Origin: an uncultured Psychroserpens sp.
Lineage (GTDB): Bacteria > Bacteroidota > Bacteroidia > Flavobacteriales > Flavobacteriaceae
NCBI RefSeq assembly: GCF_947500255.1
Contig: NZ_CANMRL010000001.1
Location: 1,426,001 to 1,490,000, forward strand
DNA length: 64,000 nt
Reading direction: 5' to 3'
Part shown: piece after piece, positions 28,571 to 37,829 of the stretch
Position numbering within the stretch: the first letter of the stretch is position 1
Layout: each line of letters starts with the position of its first letter
Notes under the pieces: generated by a model
The model's database searches: none
What the model was told of the DNA's origin: nothing
Seen by the model: only the letters and a program-made list of their open reading frames with translations
Made by a program: the position numbers and the translations under genes

Positions 28571-28634
28571 AACAACAATTTTAAGCAAAGATAATAGTAT
28601 ACAAATTAGCAATTGACTTTATTATTAATTCATT

Positions 28635-28642
28635 TATTTTTG
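28635..28642 (+). promoter_or_regulatory. -7 element TAttTTTG of tatD, 4 nt before ATG 28647
   Basis: TTG(28613)-N19-TATTTTTG-caca-ATG. Confidence 0.7.
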
Positions 28643-28646
28643 CACA

Positions 28647-29414
28647 ATGATAATTACAGATACACATACACATTTATATAGTGAAGCATTTGATACTGAT
28701 AGAAAAGCGATGATCGAACGTGCTATTTCTCAAAATGTATCACGCTTTTTTATTCCTGCTATAGACTCTACTTATACCAAAGCCATGATGGCGTTGGAAG
28801 CAGATTTTCCTAATCATGTCTTTTTAATGATGGGATTACACCCTACTTCTGTTAAGGACAATTATAAAGAGGAATTAAAACATGTTGAAGATTTATTAGC
28901 GAAGCGTCATTTTTATGCTGTAGGTGAAATTGGAATTGATTTGTATTGGGACACATCCACATTGCACATTCAACAAGAGGCATTTAAATACCAGATAGAA
29001 TTGGCGAAACAATATGACTTACCAATTGTAATACATTGTAGAAATGCTTTTGATGAAATTTTTGAAGTGCTTGATGAAGTAGCAGATGATAAACTATTTG
29101 GAATCTTTCACTGTTTTACAGGAACATTGGAACAAGCACATAGAGCGATTTCTTATAATATGAAATTAGGAATTGGTGGTGTTGCTACTTTTAAAAATGG
29201 AAAGATAGATCAATTTCTTAAAGCGATTGACTTAAAGCATATTGTATTAGAGACCGATTCTCCATACTTAGCTCCAAAACCATATAGGGGGAAACGAAAC
29301 GAAAGTGCGTATATCACAAAGGTATTAGAAAAATTAGCTGAGATATATTCGGTTTCCGAAGAAAAAATTGCCGAAATTACCACAGCAAACTCTAAAGATA
29401 TATTTGGAATATAA
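28647..29414 (+). CDS. TatD-family metal-dependent hydrolase/DNase
   Basis: TDTHTHLYSEAF, GLHPTSVKDNY, AVGEIGIDLYWD, VLETDSPYLAPKPYRGKRN. Confidence 0.95.
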   Translation: MIITDTHTHLYSEAFDTDRKAMIERAISQNVSRFFIPAIDSTYTKAMMALEADFPNHVFLMMGLHPTSVKDNYKEELKHVEDLLAKRHFYAVGEIGIDLYWDTSTLHIQQEAFKYQIELAKQYDLPIVIHCRNAFDEIFEVLDEVADDKLFGIFHCFTGTLEQAHRAISYNMKLGIGGVATFKNGKIDQFLKAIDLKHIVLETDSPYLAPKPYRGKRNESAYITKVLEKLAEIYSVSEEKIAEITTANSKDIFGI

Positions 29415-30449
29415 ATGATGGCAGTAAATCAACCTAACATATTACTAGTCTATACAGGAGGTACCATTGGTATGATCAAAGACCCTGAAACCGGAGCGCT
29501 GAAATCTTTCGACTTCAAGAATTTATTGGAGCGTATTCCTGAACTTAAGCTTTTAGATTGTAATATTGAGACAATTTCGTTTGATGATCCTATTGATTCT
29601 AGTAATATGAATCCAAAGTATTGGGTTCAAATTGCCGAAATCATTGAAGGAGAGTATCATAATTTTGATGGATTTGTTGTCCTTCATGGAAGTGATACAA
29701 TGAGTTACTCGGCTTCGGCATTGAGTTTTATGTTTGAAAATTTAGCAAAGCCAATCATTTTTACAGGATCTCAATTACCAATTGGAGATTTACGTACAGA
29801 TGCTAAGGAGAATTTAATTACTTCTATACAAATGGCTACGCTGCAAAGAGCAGGTAAACCAGTGATAAGAGAAGTTGGTTTATATTTCGAATATAAATTA
29901 TATCGCGGAAATAGAACTACAAAAATCAATGCAGAACATTTTGAAGCATTTGAATCTTTAAATTATCCGCATTTAGCAGAATCGGGCGTACATTTAAATG
30001 TAGAGTATGATGATTTATTTAAGCCCAATACACGAAAAAAACTTGTCGTACACAAACGATTCGAAACTAACATTTTATTAGTAAAATTATTTCCGGGAAT
30101 TTCAGAAACTATTTTAAGACCACTTTTTGATAGCACAGCTGTTAAGGGTATAGTATTGGAAACCTATGGTGCTGGAAATACAACTACAGAGGTTTGGTTT
30201 ATAGATCTATTAAAGCAAACTATTAAGAGAAATATCCCAATTATTAATGTGACTCAATGTTCTGGAGGGAGTGTTTTAATGGGACAATATGAAACGAGTA
30301 CACAATTAAAATCTATAGGCGTTATTTCAGGAAAGGATATTACTACCGAAGCGGCTTTAGCTAAATTGATGTTTATGTTAGGAGAAAATGTGTCTATTAA
30401 AACATTTAAAACTATTTTTGAAACCTCTTTACGCGGCGAAATGAGTTAA
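29415..30449 (+). CDS. Type I L-asparaginase
   Basis: LLVYTGGTIGMIKDPETGAL, VVLHGSDTMSYSASALSFM. Confidence 0.94.
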   Translation: MMAVNQPNILLVYTGGTIGMIKDPETGALKSFDFKNLLERIPELKLLDCNIETISFDDPIDSSNMNPKYWVQIAEIIEGEYHNFDGFVVLHGSDTMSYSASALSFMFENLAKPIIFTGSQLPIGDLRTDAKENLITSIQMATLQRAGKPVIREVGLYFEYKLYRGNRTTKINAEHFEAFESLNYPHLAESGVHLNVEYDDLFKPNTRKKLVVHKRFETNILLVKLFPGISETILRPLFDSTAVKGIVLETYGAGNTTTEVWFIDLLKQTIKRNIPIINVTQCSGGSVLMGQYETSTQLKSIGVISGKDITTEAALAKLMFMLGENVSIKTFKTIFETSLRGEMS

Positions 30450-30454
30450 CAATT

Positions 30455-30542
30455 AGAGAGGTGGCCGAGTGGTCGAAGGCGCACGCCTGGAAAGTGTGTA
30501 TACTCCAAAAGGGTATCGAGGGTTCGAATCCCTTCCTCTCTG
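30455..30542 (+). tRNA. tRNA-Ser (anticodon GGA)
   Basis: AGAGAGG/CCTCTCT acceptor stem, anticodon loop CTGGAAA, long variable arm (TATACTCCAAAAGGGTATC), GGTTCGAATCC T-arm. Confidence 0.95.
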
Positions 30543-30548
30543 CGAATA

Positions 30549-30612
30549 CATGAAAACACCTTAGAGAATTTGTCGAAGCTAGCTTCAGTAAATTCTCTAA
30601 GGTGTTTTCATG
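30549..30612. repeat. 23-bp perfect stem-loop enclosing GAAGCTAGCTTC palindrome
   Basis: CATGAAAACACCTTAGAGAATTT (30549-30571) / AAATTCTCTAAGGTGTTTTCATG (30590-30612). Confidence 0.85.
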
Positions 30613-30805
30613 AGCAAACGTAAGTTTGCTATTATTGTGTATTGCCAGCATAGCTTTTTGGGATCAGCGCAGCTAATCCATGATGTGTTGTCGAAGCTAG
30701 CTTCAGTAAATTCTCTAAGGTGTTTTCATGAGCAAACGTAAGTTTGCTATTATAGTGTATTGCCAATATGATCTTTAGGGATCAGTGTCGCTAAATCTAG
30801 TTTAG
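30570..30805. repeat. 118-bp tandem duplication adjacent to tRNA-Ser
   Basis: 30570-30687 and 30688-30805 in register; first ~78 bp nearly identical, remainder diverged but aligned (gggatcag blocks 30660 and 30778). Confidence 0.88.
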
Positions 30806-31075
30806 TGTCCAATACTAATAAGGAAGATATACGCCAATTCTAAATTTGATATGAGCGAATTTTCAGACTTAAAACGTCTTCAATGCGTTAATTTTACAAG
30901 TTTTTTTAGGATCATAACAAGAAAAACAAAACATTTTATTTAAATTCGTCATCGTAAAGATTTCAAATTGAGTTAAACAACGTTAAACCTCACTACTCAA
31001 TTGGGATTTTTATTTTTTAATTACAATTTTTTTATATCTTTAACACTTTAACTAATAAAATTAAGAACAAGAACG

Positions 31076-31858
31076 ATGAAAAGACTATTTTCTATCTTAG
31101 CCATAGCATGTATCATGGCTTTCAGTACTGTTAATGCAAGTACAAATGCTTATACAGTAGAAGCTGCAACTACTGCAGTTACCACATCATTTCAACAAGA
31201 CGAAACACCAGCAACAGCTGACGAAGAAAAATCTTTTACGCAACAAGTAAAAGAACGTTTTATTGAAGGTGGTCCATTTTTTATGGGAATTGTATTGCTA
31301 TGTTTAATTCTAGGATTGGCTATTGCTATTGAAAGAATTATCTATTTAAATCTTGCAACAACAAATTCAAAGAAATTAACTGCTAATGTTGAGGACGCTC
31401 TTAACTCAGGAGGAATAGAAGCAGCAAAAGAAGTTTGTAGAAACACAAAAGGACCTGTTGCATCTATCTTTTATCAAGGATTAGATAGAGCAGATGAAGA
31501 TCTCGATGCCGCTGAAAAAGCAGTAGTAGCTTATGGTGGTGTTCAAATGGGACAATTAGAAAAGAATGTATCTTGGATATCATTATTTATCGCATTAGCA
31601 CCAATGCTTGGTTTCATGGGTACAGTACTTGGTATGATTGATGCCTTTGATAAAATTGAAGCTGCAGGTGACATGAACCCTTCGTTAGTAGCAGGTGGTA
31701 TTAAAGTAGCCTTATTAACAACAGTATTTGGTCTAATTGTTGCTATTATATTACAAATCTTTTACAATTACATTATATCAAAAATTGACAGCATCGTTAA
31801 CGATATGGAAGATGCATCTATCTCACTAATGGATTTATTAGTAAGACATAAGAAATAA
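31076..31858 (+). CDS. MotA/TolQ/ExbB proton channel family protein
   Basis: LGFMGTVLGMIDAFDKIE, GGIKVALLTTVFGLIVAIILQI. Confidence 0.93.
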   Translation: MKRLFSILAIACIMAFSTVNASTNAYTVEAATTAVTTSFQQDETPATADEEKSFTQQVKERFIEGGPFFMGIVLLCLILGLAIAIERIIYLNLATTNSKKLTANVEDALNSGGIEAAKEVCRNTKGPVASIFYQGLDRADEDLDAAEKAVVAYGGVQMGQLEKNVSWISLFIALAPMLGFMGTVLGMIDAFDKIEAAGDMNPSLVAGGIKVALLTTVFGLIVAIILQIFYNYIISKIDSIVNDMEDASISLMDLLVRHKK

Positions 31859-31885
31859 GAAACCAATTATTAAATCAAACATAAC

Positions 31886-32329
31886 ATGAATATTCAAAAA
31901 ATAATCAAAATTGTTGCTTTGGTAATCGGTCTAATTGCAGTATTCTTTTTAGTAAGAATTATGATGTTAGGAGATGAAGCTATTGAAACAGTGGAAGAGA
32001 ACCAAGCCGTTTTAGGTTGGTTTGCAAACTTAGCCTATGTGGTTTTAGGTATTGCTACAGTATCCGCAGTGGTATTTAGTTTAGCTAATTTAGTAAGCAA
32101 TCCTGATAAACTTAAAAAGGCATTAATGTCAGTAGGTGTCTTTGTAGCTGTTTTAGCAGTTGCATGGTTTGCATCTTCAGGAGTAGAAACACCATTGAAT
32201 GATGGTAAAATGTTATCTGCATCTGGATCTCAAATGATTGAAGCAGGAATTAAGGCATTCTATATTTTAATTTTGTTAGCAGCAGGTTTAATGTTGTTTT
32301 TCGGAGTTAAAAAGATGCTAAGTAAATAA
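31886..32329 (+). CDS. Integral membrane protein between exbB- and exbD-like genes
   Basis: 147 aa, four predicted hydrophobic segments; same operon spacing. Confidence 0.75.
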   Translation: MNIQKIIKIVALVIGLIAVFFLVRIMMLGDEAIETVEENQAVLGWFANLAYVVLGIATVSAVVFSLANLVSNPDKLKKALMSVGVFVAVLAVAWFASSGVETPLNDGKMLSASGSQMIEAGIKAFYILILLAAGLMLFFGVKKMLSK

Positions 32330-32337
32330 ATTAAATT

Positions 32338-32949
32338 ATGGCAAAACGATCAGCACCAGAAGTTAATGCAGGATCTATGGCAGATATTGCATTCTTACTT
32401 CTTATATTTTTCTTGGTAACGACTACAATTCCTAAAGATTCAGGAATTAATCGTAAACTTCCTCCAATTGAAGAAAACGATGAAGATGTTATTATCAAGC
32501 AAAAAAATATATTTACTGTTTTAATTAATGGTAAAGATCAATTATTAGTCGAAGATGAACTAATGGAACTTGAAGATTTAAGAGCAGCAGCTATTGAGTT
32601 TTTAGACAATGGAGGTGATGGTTCTTGTGATTATTGTAATGGAAAGAAAGATGCTGCGTCATCGGATAATCCAGATAAGGCCATTATTTCATTAAAGAAT
32701 GAGAGAGAAACTTCTTATAAAACGTATATCTCAGTTCAAAATGAATTGGTAGCGGCTTATAATGAGTTACGTAACAGAAGAGCACTATTAATTGGAGCAA
32801 GAAAAGGATTTCCAGAGATGGACTTTGTAAAGATGGAAAAGAACTTTAAAGATGCTAAGTTCATTGGAAACAAGGATAAATTGAAAGAAGTTATTGACCA
32901 GATAAGAAACGAGTATCCTGAAAAGCTCTCTGAAGTTTACACTAAATAA
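32338..32949 (+). CDS. ExbD/TolR-family biopolymer transporter
   Basis: NAGSMADIAFLLLIFFLVTTTIPKDSGI. Confidence 0.92.
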   Translation: MAKRSAPEVNAGSMADIAFLLLIFFLVTTTIPKDSGINRKLPPIEENDEDVIIKQKNIFTVLINGKDQLLVEDELMELEDLRAAAIEFLDNGGDGSCDYCNGKKDAASSDNPDKAIISLKNERETSYKTYISVQNELVAAYNELRNRRALLIGARKGFPEMDFVKMEKNFKDAKFIGNKDKLKEVIDQIRNEYPEKLSEVYTK

Positions 32950-32960
32950 AACACAAGAAA

Positions 32961-33437
32961 ATGTCTAAATTTAAAAATAAAAAAGACGATGCTTTACCAG
33001 CTGTAAATACAGCATCTTTACCAGATATTGTTTTTATGTTGTTATTTTTCTTCATGGTTGTAACGGTTATGAGAGAAGATACGTTACTTATTGAAAACAA
33101 ATTACCATTGGCAGATCAAGTAGAAAAGCTAGAGAAGAAATACCCAATTAGTTACATCTATGCAGGTAAGCCTACACAAGCATTTGAAGATCGATATGGT
33201 AAAGAAGCACGACTTCAACTTAATGATAAGTTTGCAGAAATTAGTGAAATAGAATCTTTTATTAATTCAGAAAGACTATCTATACGAGAAGAGTTAAGAG
33301 ATTTCTTAACCGTATCGTTAAAAGTTGATAGTGAAGCTAACATGGGTATTGTTAGTGATATCAAACAAGAACTTAGAGAAGTTAATGCTTTAAAGATTAA
33401 TTATGCAACAGGTTCTGGTAGTGCATTAGATAATTAA
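32961..33437 (+). CDS. Second ExbD/TolR-family biopolymer transporter
   Basis: NTASLPDIVFMLLFFFMVVTVMREDTLLIENKLPLADQ. Confidence 0.92.
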   Translation: MSKFKNKKDDALPAVNTASLPDIVFMLLFFFMVVTVMREDTLLIENKLPLADQVEKLEKKYPISYIYAGKPTQAFEDRYGKEARLQLNDKFAEISEIESFINSERLSIREELRDFLTVSLKVDSEANMGIVSDIKQELREVNALKINYATGSGSALDN

Positions 33438-33460
33438 TATCTTGAATCAACAATAAAATA

Positions 33461-33487
33461 AAAGCATCCAATTTGGGTGCTTTTTTT
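33461..33487 (+). terminator. Intrinsic terminator of exb operon
   Basis: AAAGCATCC-aattt-GGGTGCTTTTTTT. Confidence 0.8.
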
Positions 33488-33524
33488 ATTCTACACACTC
33501 AAAATTTTTTAATCACTATTGAGT

Positions 33525-33532
33525 TATATTTG
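33525..33532 (+). promoter_or_regulatory. -7 element TAtaTTTG, 4 nt before ATG 33537
   Basis: TATATTTG-tact-ATG. Confidence 0.6.
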
Positions 33533-33536
33533 TACT

Positions 33537-34250
33537 ATGAAATATGTTTTATATGTAATAATTGCACTAATGGGCATTCAAATTCTTGAAGCTCAAAATG
33601 CGCTTGAAACAGAAAAAAAATCAGATTCTATTGTTGATGAAAACTATAGAGAAGATCAGTTTTATCTCTCAGTTACCTATAACCTTCTTGGTAGAAAATT
33701 AGACGGCGTGTCTCAAAGTGGTTTTTCAAGTGGTTTTCATTTTGGGTTTATTAGAGATATGCCTATCAATACAAAACGAAATATTGCTATAGGTGTAGGA
33801 TTGGGTTTGTCAACGAACTCCTATAATCAAACCTTATTAATTTCCGAAGACAATGGAGTTACTAACTACACTATCTTAGATGACGATACAACATTTAGTA
33901 AGAATAAGTTCACTACCTACTTATTAGAAATGCCAATTGAATTTAGATGGCGAACATCAACGTCTACCGACTATGATTTCTGGAGAATATATACGGGAAT
34001 CAAATTGGGTTATGTCCTGTATAATTCATCAAAATTTGATGGGAGTCCCAATGATATTAAATTATCTAATATCGATGATTTTAATAAGCTTCAATATGGA
34101 TTGACCTTAAGTGCAGGATATTCAAATGTGAGTTTTCATTTCTATTATGCACTTAATTCCATATTCGATTCTAATGCGAAGCTTAGCACTACTAATCAGT
34201 CTATAGATATGAATGTCGTTAAAATAGGGTTGATTTTTTATATTCTATAA
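33537..34250 (+). CDS. Outer-membrane beta-barrel protein (PorT-like)
   Basis: Signal peptide MKYVLYVIIALMGIQILEAQN, barrel-like strands. Start 33537 preferred over 33519. Confidence 0.8.
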   Translation: MKYVLYVIIALMGIQILEAQNALETEKKSDSIVDENYREDQFYLSVTYNLLGRKLDGVSQSGFSSGFHFGFIRDMPINTKRNIAIGVGLGLSTNSYNQTLLISEDNGVTNYTILDDDTTFSKNKFTTYLLEMPIEFRWRTSTSTDYDFWRIYTGIKLGYVLYNSSKFDGSPNDIKLSNIDDFNKLQYGLTLSAGYSNVSFHFYYALNSIFDSNAKLSTTNQSIDMNVVKIGLIFYIL

Positions 34251-34253
34251 CAA

Positions 34254-34859
34254 TTACATCCAGTAGTTTAACAAGATCAATTGCGGCAATAGACCTACAA
34301 AAAAACCTACAGCTAATTCTACAGGAGTATGTGCCTTCAAGTGTAAACGCGAGGTTGCAATGGCACCTAAGATCACACACATCAATGCAATAGTACCATT
34401 AATATTTATTTTGAAATGAATAGCAATAGCCACAGCAAACATAAAAAACCCAGCTGATGCTATCATGTGTATACTCGCTTTAAACTTTGCGAGTACGAGC
34501 GTAAAGCATGTTATTGTCGAAATAAGAATTCCAATGAAAAAGAAATACAATTCAGGAAGCTCGTTAACAGGTAATACACGAGCTAAAATAAGTATGACTA
34601 TAAAGCTATTAATAAGTAAAGGTAGTCGTCGCTCTGAAACTTTTTCTAGGTGAAATGATTCTACTTTATTGAGTGTTTTTAAAAGATAAAACAATAGAAT
34701 AGGTAATATAATGGTGAGAATTGTTATTGAAAACACTTTGGCTTTCATTAATGGCATTGGTACAAAACGGGGTGTTTTTGAAAAATAAAAGACCACACCA
34801 AGCAATGGCATTAATAATGGGTGAAAAATATATGATATGCTTTTGAGGAGTTGGTCCAA
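34254..34859 (-). CDS. Polytopic membrane protein, possibly PAP2-like
   Basis: TM helices; SRLHLKAHTPVELAVGFFVG near C-terminus. Confidence 0.6.
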   Translation of the reverse strand: MDQLLKSISYIFHPLLMPLLGVVFYFSKTPRFVPMPLMKAKVFSITILTIILPILLFYLLKTLNKVESFHLEKVSERRLPLLINSFIVILILARVLPVNELPELYFFFIGILISTITCFTLVLAKFKASIHMIASAGFFMFAVAIAIHFKININGTIALMCVILGAIATSRLHLKAHTPVELAVGFFVGLLPQLILLNYWM

Positions 34860-35126
34860 GTTAGTTAATCTATAATTATTGATTCTGTTTTAATGTCAAT
34901 ATTGGTGTGTCATAATGTTTTAAAAACACCAAGTATTTAATCAACTAAGAATACAAACTTTTTAGATGACCAACTACCAGAATCAAAGTTAGAAAATATA
35001 TCTAAAAAGGCTAAAATTTAACATTAAGTTATTGTGGGAAAAATCCTAAAATAATACATTTATCTTCAAATTTTATTATACTATAAACCTATAGGGCTAT
35101 ACATTTTAAAAACCAAATCAAAACAA

Positions 35127-37250
35127 ATGAAGAGACATCTAAAAACATTGACAAGATTAATTGCTTTTACATCAATCGTATTTTTTACTAGTTGTGAAAA
35201 AGAAGAAATTGTTCATTATAATGAAACGAAAGTAGAAAGTAGGGTTAAATCAATTTCACTGGGCGAATTATATGATAAAATTGGATATACAGATACTTAT
35301 AAAGCCTATAATAGATTTTTTGATACCAATGACAATGCTTTAAATAGAATTAGTAATAATTGTGAAGCTCAAATTATTACTGATGATATTACAATGATTG
35401 AATATGATTATATAACATCCTATATTTTAAAAATTGATACAGAAACCGAAAATAATGAATTTTATAATTTGGTTTTTCATGTAAATAACAGTGATGGTAT
35501 TGTAAAATCAAATATCATAAAGTATACACCTAGTTTAGATTGGCTTCTAGATATGTCACAACCATTTAAAGGCACAATGCATATGATGGATAATGATATT
35601 TTTTCTCTCGAAGATATGACAAATGCACTATCTAGAAATTCATTAGTATTTACTTGTGTCACATCTATTACTTGGCAATGGGAATGTAGTGCTAATAATA
35701 ATCATAGTCCTGCAGACACGCAAACACCAAATCCAGATACACCGGGATTAATGATATGTGAAGTTGGAGGTAATCAATTAATCATTAATGTAACTTATGG
35801 AGATTGTCCAGAAGGATTTGAAGCAGGTGACTCGACTTCGGGAGGCATTTTTGTTTCTCCAAATGTAGCGGTTAATCATGGAACTGTAACGCCTGGTTCA
35901 AATGGAACAGGGACGGGAACTGGAAATAATGGAGGTGATGTGAGTGATGGTAGCGGAACAGGTTTAGGTGATTTAGATGGTAATACCTTTCCTGTAAAAA
36001 TAAAACCGTTACAGAACCCAACGGAAGCAGCTTTAATTGCTTTAGGCTCTATAGTTCAAAGTCCTGTTGCTGAAATTGAACCTATAGACATTAAGCGAGC
36101 ACGAATTAAAGCAGTTGGTTTATATTTTCTAACACTTACTGGCGGAGATGAGAACTCTCCATTTGTTGAGTTTAATGAAGCTTTAGATACTGCAGCAAAT
36201 AATGAAAGTTTATCGGCAGAAGACTTAGATATTATGGGTCAAAAAACAAAGGCTGCTTATAATCAACTAATTAATTATGCTAGTGCTATAGAAGGAATAA
36301 GTGATATTAATGAGTTACAATACATAATGCCTCAACATGTTATAGACCAGGTTGAAATAAATATTACAGAAACAACTATCTTGCCCGAGGTTAAATCATT
36401 ATCTCAATCTAGTTGGCCTCAAAATGCAGAAGAATGGACTGCAATGGCTGAGATTATGGGGCAATTTTTAGTAGAAATTGGGTTAGCACTTATACCAGGT
36501 AGTAGTATTGTTGATGTTGTTGGAGGTCTTGATGAAGGAGATTATTGGTTGGTTACAGCAGGAATAGCTGGTTTAGTAATTGATGCTTTTGGAGGTGTAA
36601 TTTTAAAAACCATTGCTAAAGCAGGGAAAGCTATTTATAAATCATTTAAAATTTTTAAGCTAGCCTATAAATACTTGGCGGAGATTAGAAGAGGATTAAC
36701 CGCTGGACTTAAAACGGTTTTAGAAGGAGATACAGTGAAAATTTTAGATGATGCAGATAATTTGATTGCAAGAATTTACAATAATATCCTTACATTTAAA
36801 TATACTGGTTTTGGAGGTGATATTGTAACTAAACCTAATAAGACAACTACTGTTATAGGCAAGTGGGTTGATAATGTTGATGGAGGAGGAACGAGTAAAG
36901 TTATTAACTCAGGATTATCAAAATCTGGAGAGAATGTTGGAGGGATTAATGCATTAAGTTTTGATGGAAGTGGAATGACAGAAGCTCAACAGTGGTTGGT
37001 TAATCAACAATGGTTAGATGATGCTATTGTAAGAGGAGATGATATTAGAGTAATTTCTAATCCATTAGAGAATATTAATAAATTTAAAGTAAATACAAAT
37101 GGTCAATTTGTAAATTCTATTGGAGATGTCATACCAGAAAGTGAATTAACAAGTCAAGGAGTTTTAAGCTTCTTTGGCAAGGAGATTGAACACCTTGAAA
37201 ATGCGGGTTACGTCTATGATGTTATAACCAAACAATGGTATTTACCTTAA
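35127..37250 (+). CDS. Lipoprotein polymorphic toxin with C-terminal nuclease-like toxin domain
   Basis: Lipobox FFTSCEKEE; Gly/Thr linker; pretoxin-like hydrophobic IPGSSIVDVVGGLDEGDYWLVTAGIAGLVIDAFGG; C-terminal TTTVIGKW...GSGMTEAQQWLVNQQWLDDAIVRGDDIRVISNP...FFGKEIEHLENAGYVYD. Confidence 0.75.
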   Translation: MKRHLKTLTRLIAFTSIVFFTSCEKEEIVHYNETKVESRVKSISLGELYDKIGYTDTYKAYNRFFDTNDNALNRISNNCEAQIITDDITMIEYDYITSYILKIDTETENNEFYNLVFHVNNSDGIVKSNIIKYTPSLDWLLDMSQPFKGTMHMMDNDIFSLEDMTNALSRNSLVFTCVTSITWQWECSANNNHSPADTQTPNPDTPGLMICEVGGNQLIINVTYGDCPEGFEAGDSTSGGIFVSPNVAVNHGTVTPGSNGTGTGTGNNGGDVSDGSGTGLGDLDGNTFPVKIKPLQNPTEAALIALGSIVQSPVAEIEPIDIKRARIKAVGLYFLTLTGGDENSPFVEFNEALDTAANNESLSAEDLDIMGQKTKAAYNQLINYASAIEGISDINELQYIMPQHVIDQVEINITETTILPEVKSLSQSSWPQNAEEWTAMAEIMGQFLVEIGLALIPGSSIVDVVGGLDEGDYWLVTAGIAGLVIDAFGGVILKTIAKAGKAIYKSFKIFKLAYKYLAEIRRGLTAGLKTVLEGDTVKILDDADNLIARIYNNILTFKYTGFGGDIVTKPNKTTTVIGKWVDNVDGGGTSKVINSGLSKSGENVGGINALSFDGSGMTEAQQWLVNQQWLDDAIVRGDDIRVISNPLENINKFKVNTNGQFVNSIGDVIPESELTSQGVLSFFGKEIEHLENAGYVYDVITKQWYLP

Positions 37251-37261
37251 TTAGAATAGAT

Positions 37262-37795
37262 ATGGAAAATCTAAAATTAAAGCTTATAGAAAAAAATAAA
37301 GAAAGGTTGACAAAGTATGAGTCATTTAAGAGTTTCGAAAGCAAACATCTAAATGTAGACTTAAACTCTTGTTTGACAAAAGGGTTTTCTTCAGAAAATC
37401 CTAAATATAAATATGTAAATTATTTAAGATATTATTTTTTGCATTATACTTTCGAAAATAATATCGATTTTAACGACTTAGTTTTATTGGCTATGCAGAA
37501 AAAGGATATTAGTTTAATTTTTTACAGTATATATTTAACTTCCCAATTTATTGAAGAAAAGCATCCTAGAGAATTACAAGATTGGTTTATAAAAAGTTAT
37601 GTTTCTCTTGAAAAGATCTCTGATAAACCAAAAGAATTGATAAGTTTTTTTTTAGAAAAGGAGTTAATTAAAGATTCTCAAAAAAAGTTTTTTCAAGAAA
37701 TTTTAAATGATTTTACAAGACGATATAATGCTTTTAATGGAACTTACAAAATTGAGGAAGAGCCATTCTTACATTTTGTAAATATACCTTTCTAA
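37262..37795 (+). CDS. Putative cognate immunity protein
   Basis: 177 aa from MENLKLKLIEKNKERL; starts 11 nt after toxin stop, no signal peptide, acidic/Lys-rich cytosolic protein. Confidence 0.6.
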   Translation: MENLKLKLIEKNKERLTKYESFKSFESKHLNVDLNSCLTKGFSSENPKYKYVNYLRYYFLHYTFENNIDFNDLVLLAMQKKDISLIFYSIYLTSQFIEEKHPRELQDWFIKSYVSLEKISDKPKELISFFLEKELIKDSQKKFFQEILNDFTRRYNAFNGTYKIEEEPFLHFVNIPF

Positions 37796-37829
37796 TGATT
37801 AGTTTGGAATTTCTAAAGTTATAAATAAA

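Noticed and set aside
30412-30651. 79-aa minus-strand ORF in track
   Set aside because: Runs antisense through the tRNA-Ser gene (typical ERKGFEPSIPFW artefact) and the stem-loop repeat.
30610-30741. 43-aa ORF MSKRKFAIIVYCQHSFLGSAQLIHDVLSKLASVNSLRCFHEQT
   Set aside because: Spans the junction of the tandem duplication; the second copy is cut short after 16 aa; more likely incidental.
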